A DNA stretch of 64,000 nt from Amorphochlora amoebiformis (lineage: Eukaryota > Cercozoa > Chlorarachniophyceae). Under the pieces are notes generated by a model. It saw only the letters and a program-made list of their open reading frames with translations, searched no databases and was not told where the DNA came from. The stretch spans positions 186,001-250,000 of the forward strand of contig BAAHQB010000220.1 in NCBI GenBank assembly GCA_054601695.1, in the 5' to 3' direction. A program made the translations under genes and the position numbers. Positions within the stretch are counted from its first letter, which is position 1. Every line of letters starts with the position of its first letter. Below, one piece after another: positions 61,905 to 64,000 of this stretch.

Positions 61905-62400
61905 ACCACATCTTACAATACTTTTTCGGTGACACTGACACCCTGCATCAGATGTGATTGCGAGCGCAAATTCGAGCGGGAGATGCCACGTTTGGCAGAA
62001 ATACAACTAGAAGAGACACTCTCTTTACCTGGATGCACTGGATGCAGTATACAGTGCGGCACTGAGGAGTGGTCTACACTACTCAAAGATCTAGAATCAT
62101 TCTGACCACTTGTCGTAATTACGATAAATGAATCTGGTTGCGCTCTGAAATATTTTTTTTTAAAGTTACAAGTATTGTATGGCCACTGCACATTGGTAAT
62201 GAATCAACTCAAGTTTAACATGTGTGTCGTCTAGTCGTGTGACACTGTGTGTGTCTATTAAGTACAGAGCTAGACCGGTCACGTCGAGTAAATATCTAGA
62301 ACATTAATAGTAAAAACCAAATTAACTAAATAATACTGCGCGTACTCTTACCGTGGCACACTGACACTAGCTGGAGAATTTGTGTAAACTTAGATCTGTA
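61905..62400. other. Intergenic spacer after WDR76, TA-poor
   Basis: About 500 bp with balanced composition, no (TA)n tract, and scattered CTAG motifs, like the other spacers. The minus-strand frame at 61913-62191 has no recognisable motif. Confidence 0.55.
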
Positions 62401-62548
62401 GTGCATACTAGTATATATATATATATATCTATACATTTTACATAAATGAATATATATATATATATATATATGATATATGTATATGTTGTAATTATAATAT
62501 TAATACAGTATACGTACTAGATATATATGTATGTATATATCTCTCTAG

Positions 62549-62579
<31 letters not shown>

Positions 62580-62691
62580 ATATACTAAAGTTTGCATATT
62601 ACTAGTAAAAAAAGTGTACAACTGTACGGATTTAGTTGAATAACTTTGATTATATATATATATATATATATATATAACCTAGATAACTTGG

Positions 62692-62723
<32 letters not shown>

Positions 62724-62755
62724 TTATATATAACTTAGTATTATATATACAGCTG

Positions 62756-62786
<31 letters not shown>

Positions 62787-62821
62787 TAATATACATATAT
62801 ATATAATATTATATACATATA

Positions 62822-62864
<43 letters not shown>

Positions 62865-63063
62865 TAGTATATATATATATATTTACTAGTATACATATAT
62901 ATATATACATACTAGAGTATATGTATATATATATATATATATATACTACTATTAATATATATATATATATATACATACTACTACTACTATATATATATAT
63001 ATATATACGTGTGTAATATTTATATTTATACTGTTTTATACTTATGTAACACATTATACGATG

Positions 63064-63106
<43 letters not shown>

Positions 63107-63128
63107 ACTTATCAAGTATGTATATATG

Positions 63129-63173
<45 letters not shown>

Positions 63174-63214
63174 GAATATATGTACACACACATATATATA
63201 TATATATATATATG

Positions 63215-63263
<49 letters not shown>

Positions 63264-63367
63264 ATATGTGTAACGTTTGTGTGTATGTGTGTGTACATAT
63301 AATATATATATATATATATGTAATACATATATGTAAAAATAATATATATTATATATATTTATACATG

Positions 63368-63420
<53 letters not shown>

Positions 63421-63530
63421 TGTATGTATTATGTATATGTTATATATACACATTTATATATGTATAGAGATAGAGCTGTAAATATATATACAGTATATGT
63501 ATTATATAGTATATATATATATATATATAA

Positions 63531-63598
<68 letters not shown>

Positions 63599-63601
63599 AT
63601 G

Positions 63602-63636
<35 letters not shown>

Positions 63637-63651
63637 GTTGTATGATATATA

Positions 63652-63747
<96 letters not shown>

Positions 63748-63951
63748 TACATATATATATATATATATATGTACATGTGTTATACATTTATTCCTATATG
63801 TAATGTATATGTTTATATAATATTATGAAAACTTATAACTATTATAGTATACAAAATGTCCTTACATATACACATAATATTATATAGCTTTTTAATACTA
63901 TATATATTAACATTGTATATATTATATATATATGTATATATATATATTTAT

Positions 63952-64000
<49 letters not shown>
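62400..64000. repeat. (TA)n, (TATG)n and (TAA)n simple repeats to the window end
   Basis: Almost continuous (TA)n with GTAT, CTAGTA and a 90-bp (TAA)n tract at 63668-63748, plus (TATG)n at 63392-63428. No coding segment is seen. Confidence 0.85.

Overview
This is nuclear DNA of an intron-rich eukaryote, most likely unicellular; the lineage cannot be fixed from the sequence. The evidence is GT-AG introns with a phase that is consistent over 14-19 exons per gene, interstitial TTAGGG-type telomere repeats, and purely eukaryotic gene families. Most of the window by length is (TA)n and related simple repeats. These contain many long open frames of the I/Y type in all six frames, which are not genes.

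Layout, left to right. 147-15296 (+): the C-terminal part of a THADA/Trm732-like (DUF2428) HEAT-repeat protein, 15 exons, with its 5' end outside the window. 17009-18361 (-): a compact two-exon bZIP-PB1 protein with a ubiquitin-like C-terminus. 19928-31584 (-): a 17-exon SET-domain (SETD3/LSMT-type) protein. 33175-41019 (+): a complete 19-exon 6-phosphofructo-2-kinase/fructose-2,6-bisphosphatase, head-to-head with the SET gene. 42288-47559 (-): a 20-exon OTU deubiquitinase with chromo-barrel/Tudor-knot modules. About 47971-49425 (-): an unrecognised multi-exon gene with EF-hand-like loops. 49706-61904 (+): a 17-exon WDR76/Cmr1-type WD-repeat protein whose first exon encodes a chromo-barrel. 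The exons were joined by eye from splice signals, reading-frame phase and family motifs. For the five large genes (THADA, SET, PFKFB, OTU, WDR76) every proposed junction keeps the frame and the spliced length is a multiple of three.

The gene set is mixed: chromatin and ubiquitin factors (OTU, WDR76, SET, bZIP), tRNA modification (THADA) and control of glycolysis (PFKFB). There is no sign of an operon or a single pathway.

The unusual thing here is how the introns are built. In at least ten introns the edge of the neighbouring exon, with its splice site, has been copied one to four times in tandem, and (TA)n tracts separate the copies. I call these copies 'exon echoes'. One intron is flanked by a direct repeat spanning both splice sites, as expected if introns arise by tandem duplication. 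Telomere-like arrays start a few bases after two splice donors. A near-perfect palindrome of about 265 bp sits in one SET intron. Spacers between genes are poorer in (TA)n and rich in CTAG.
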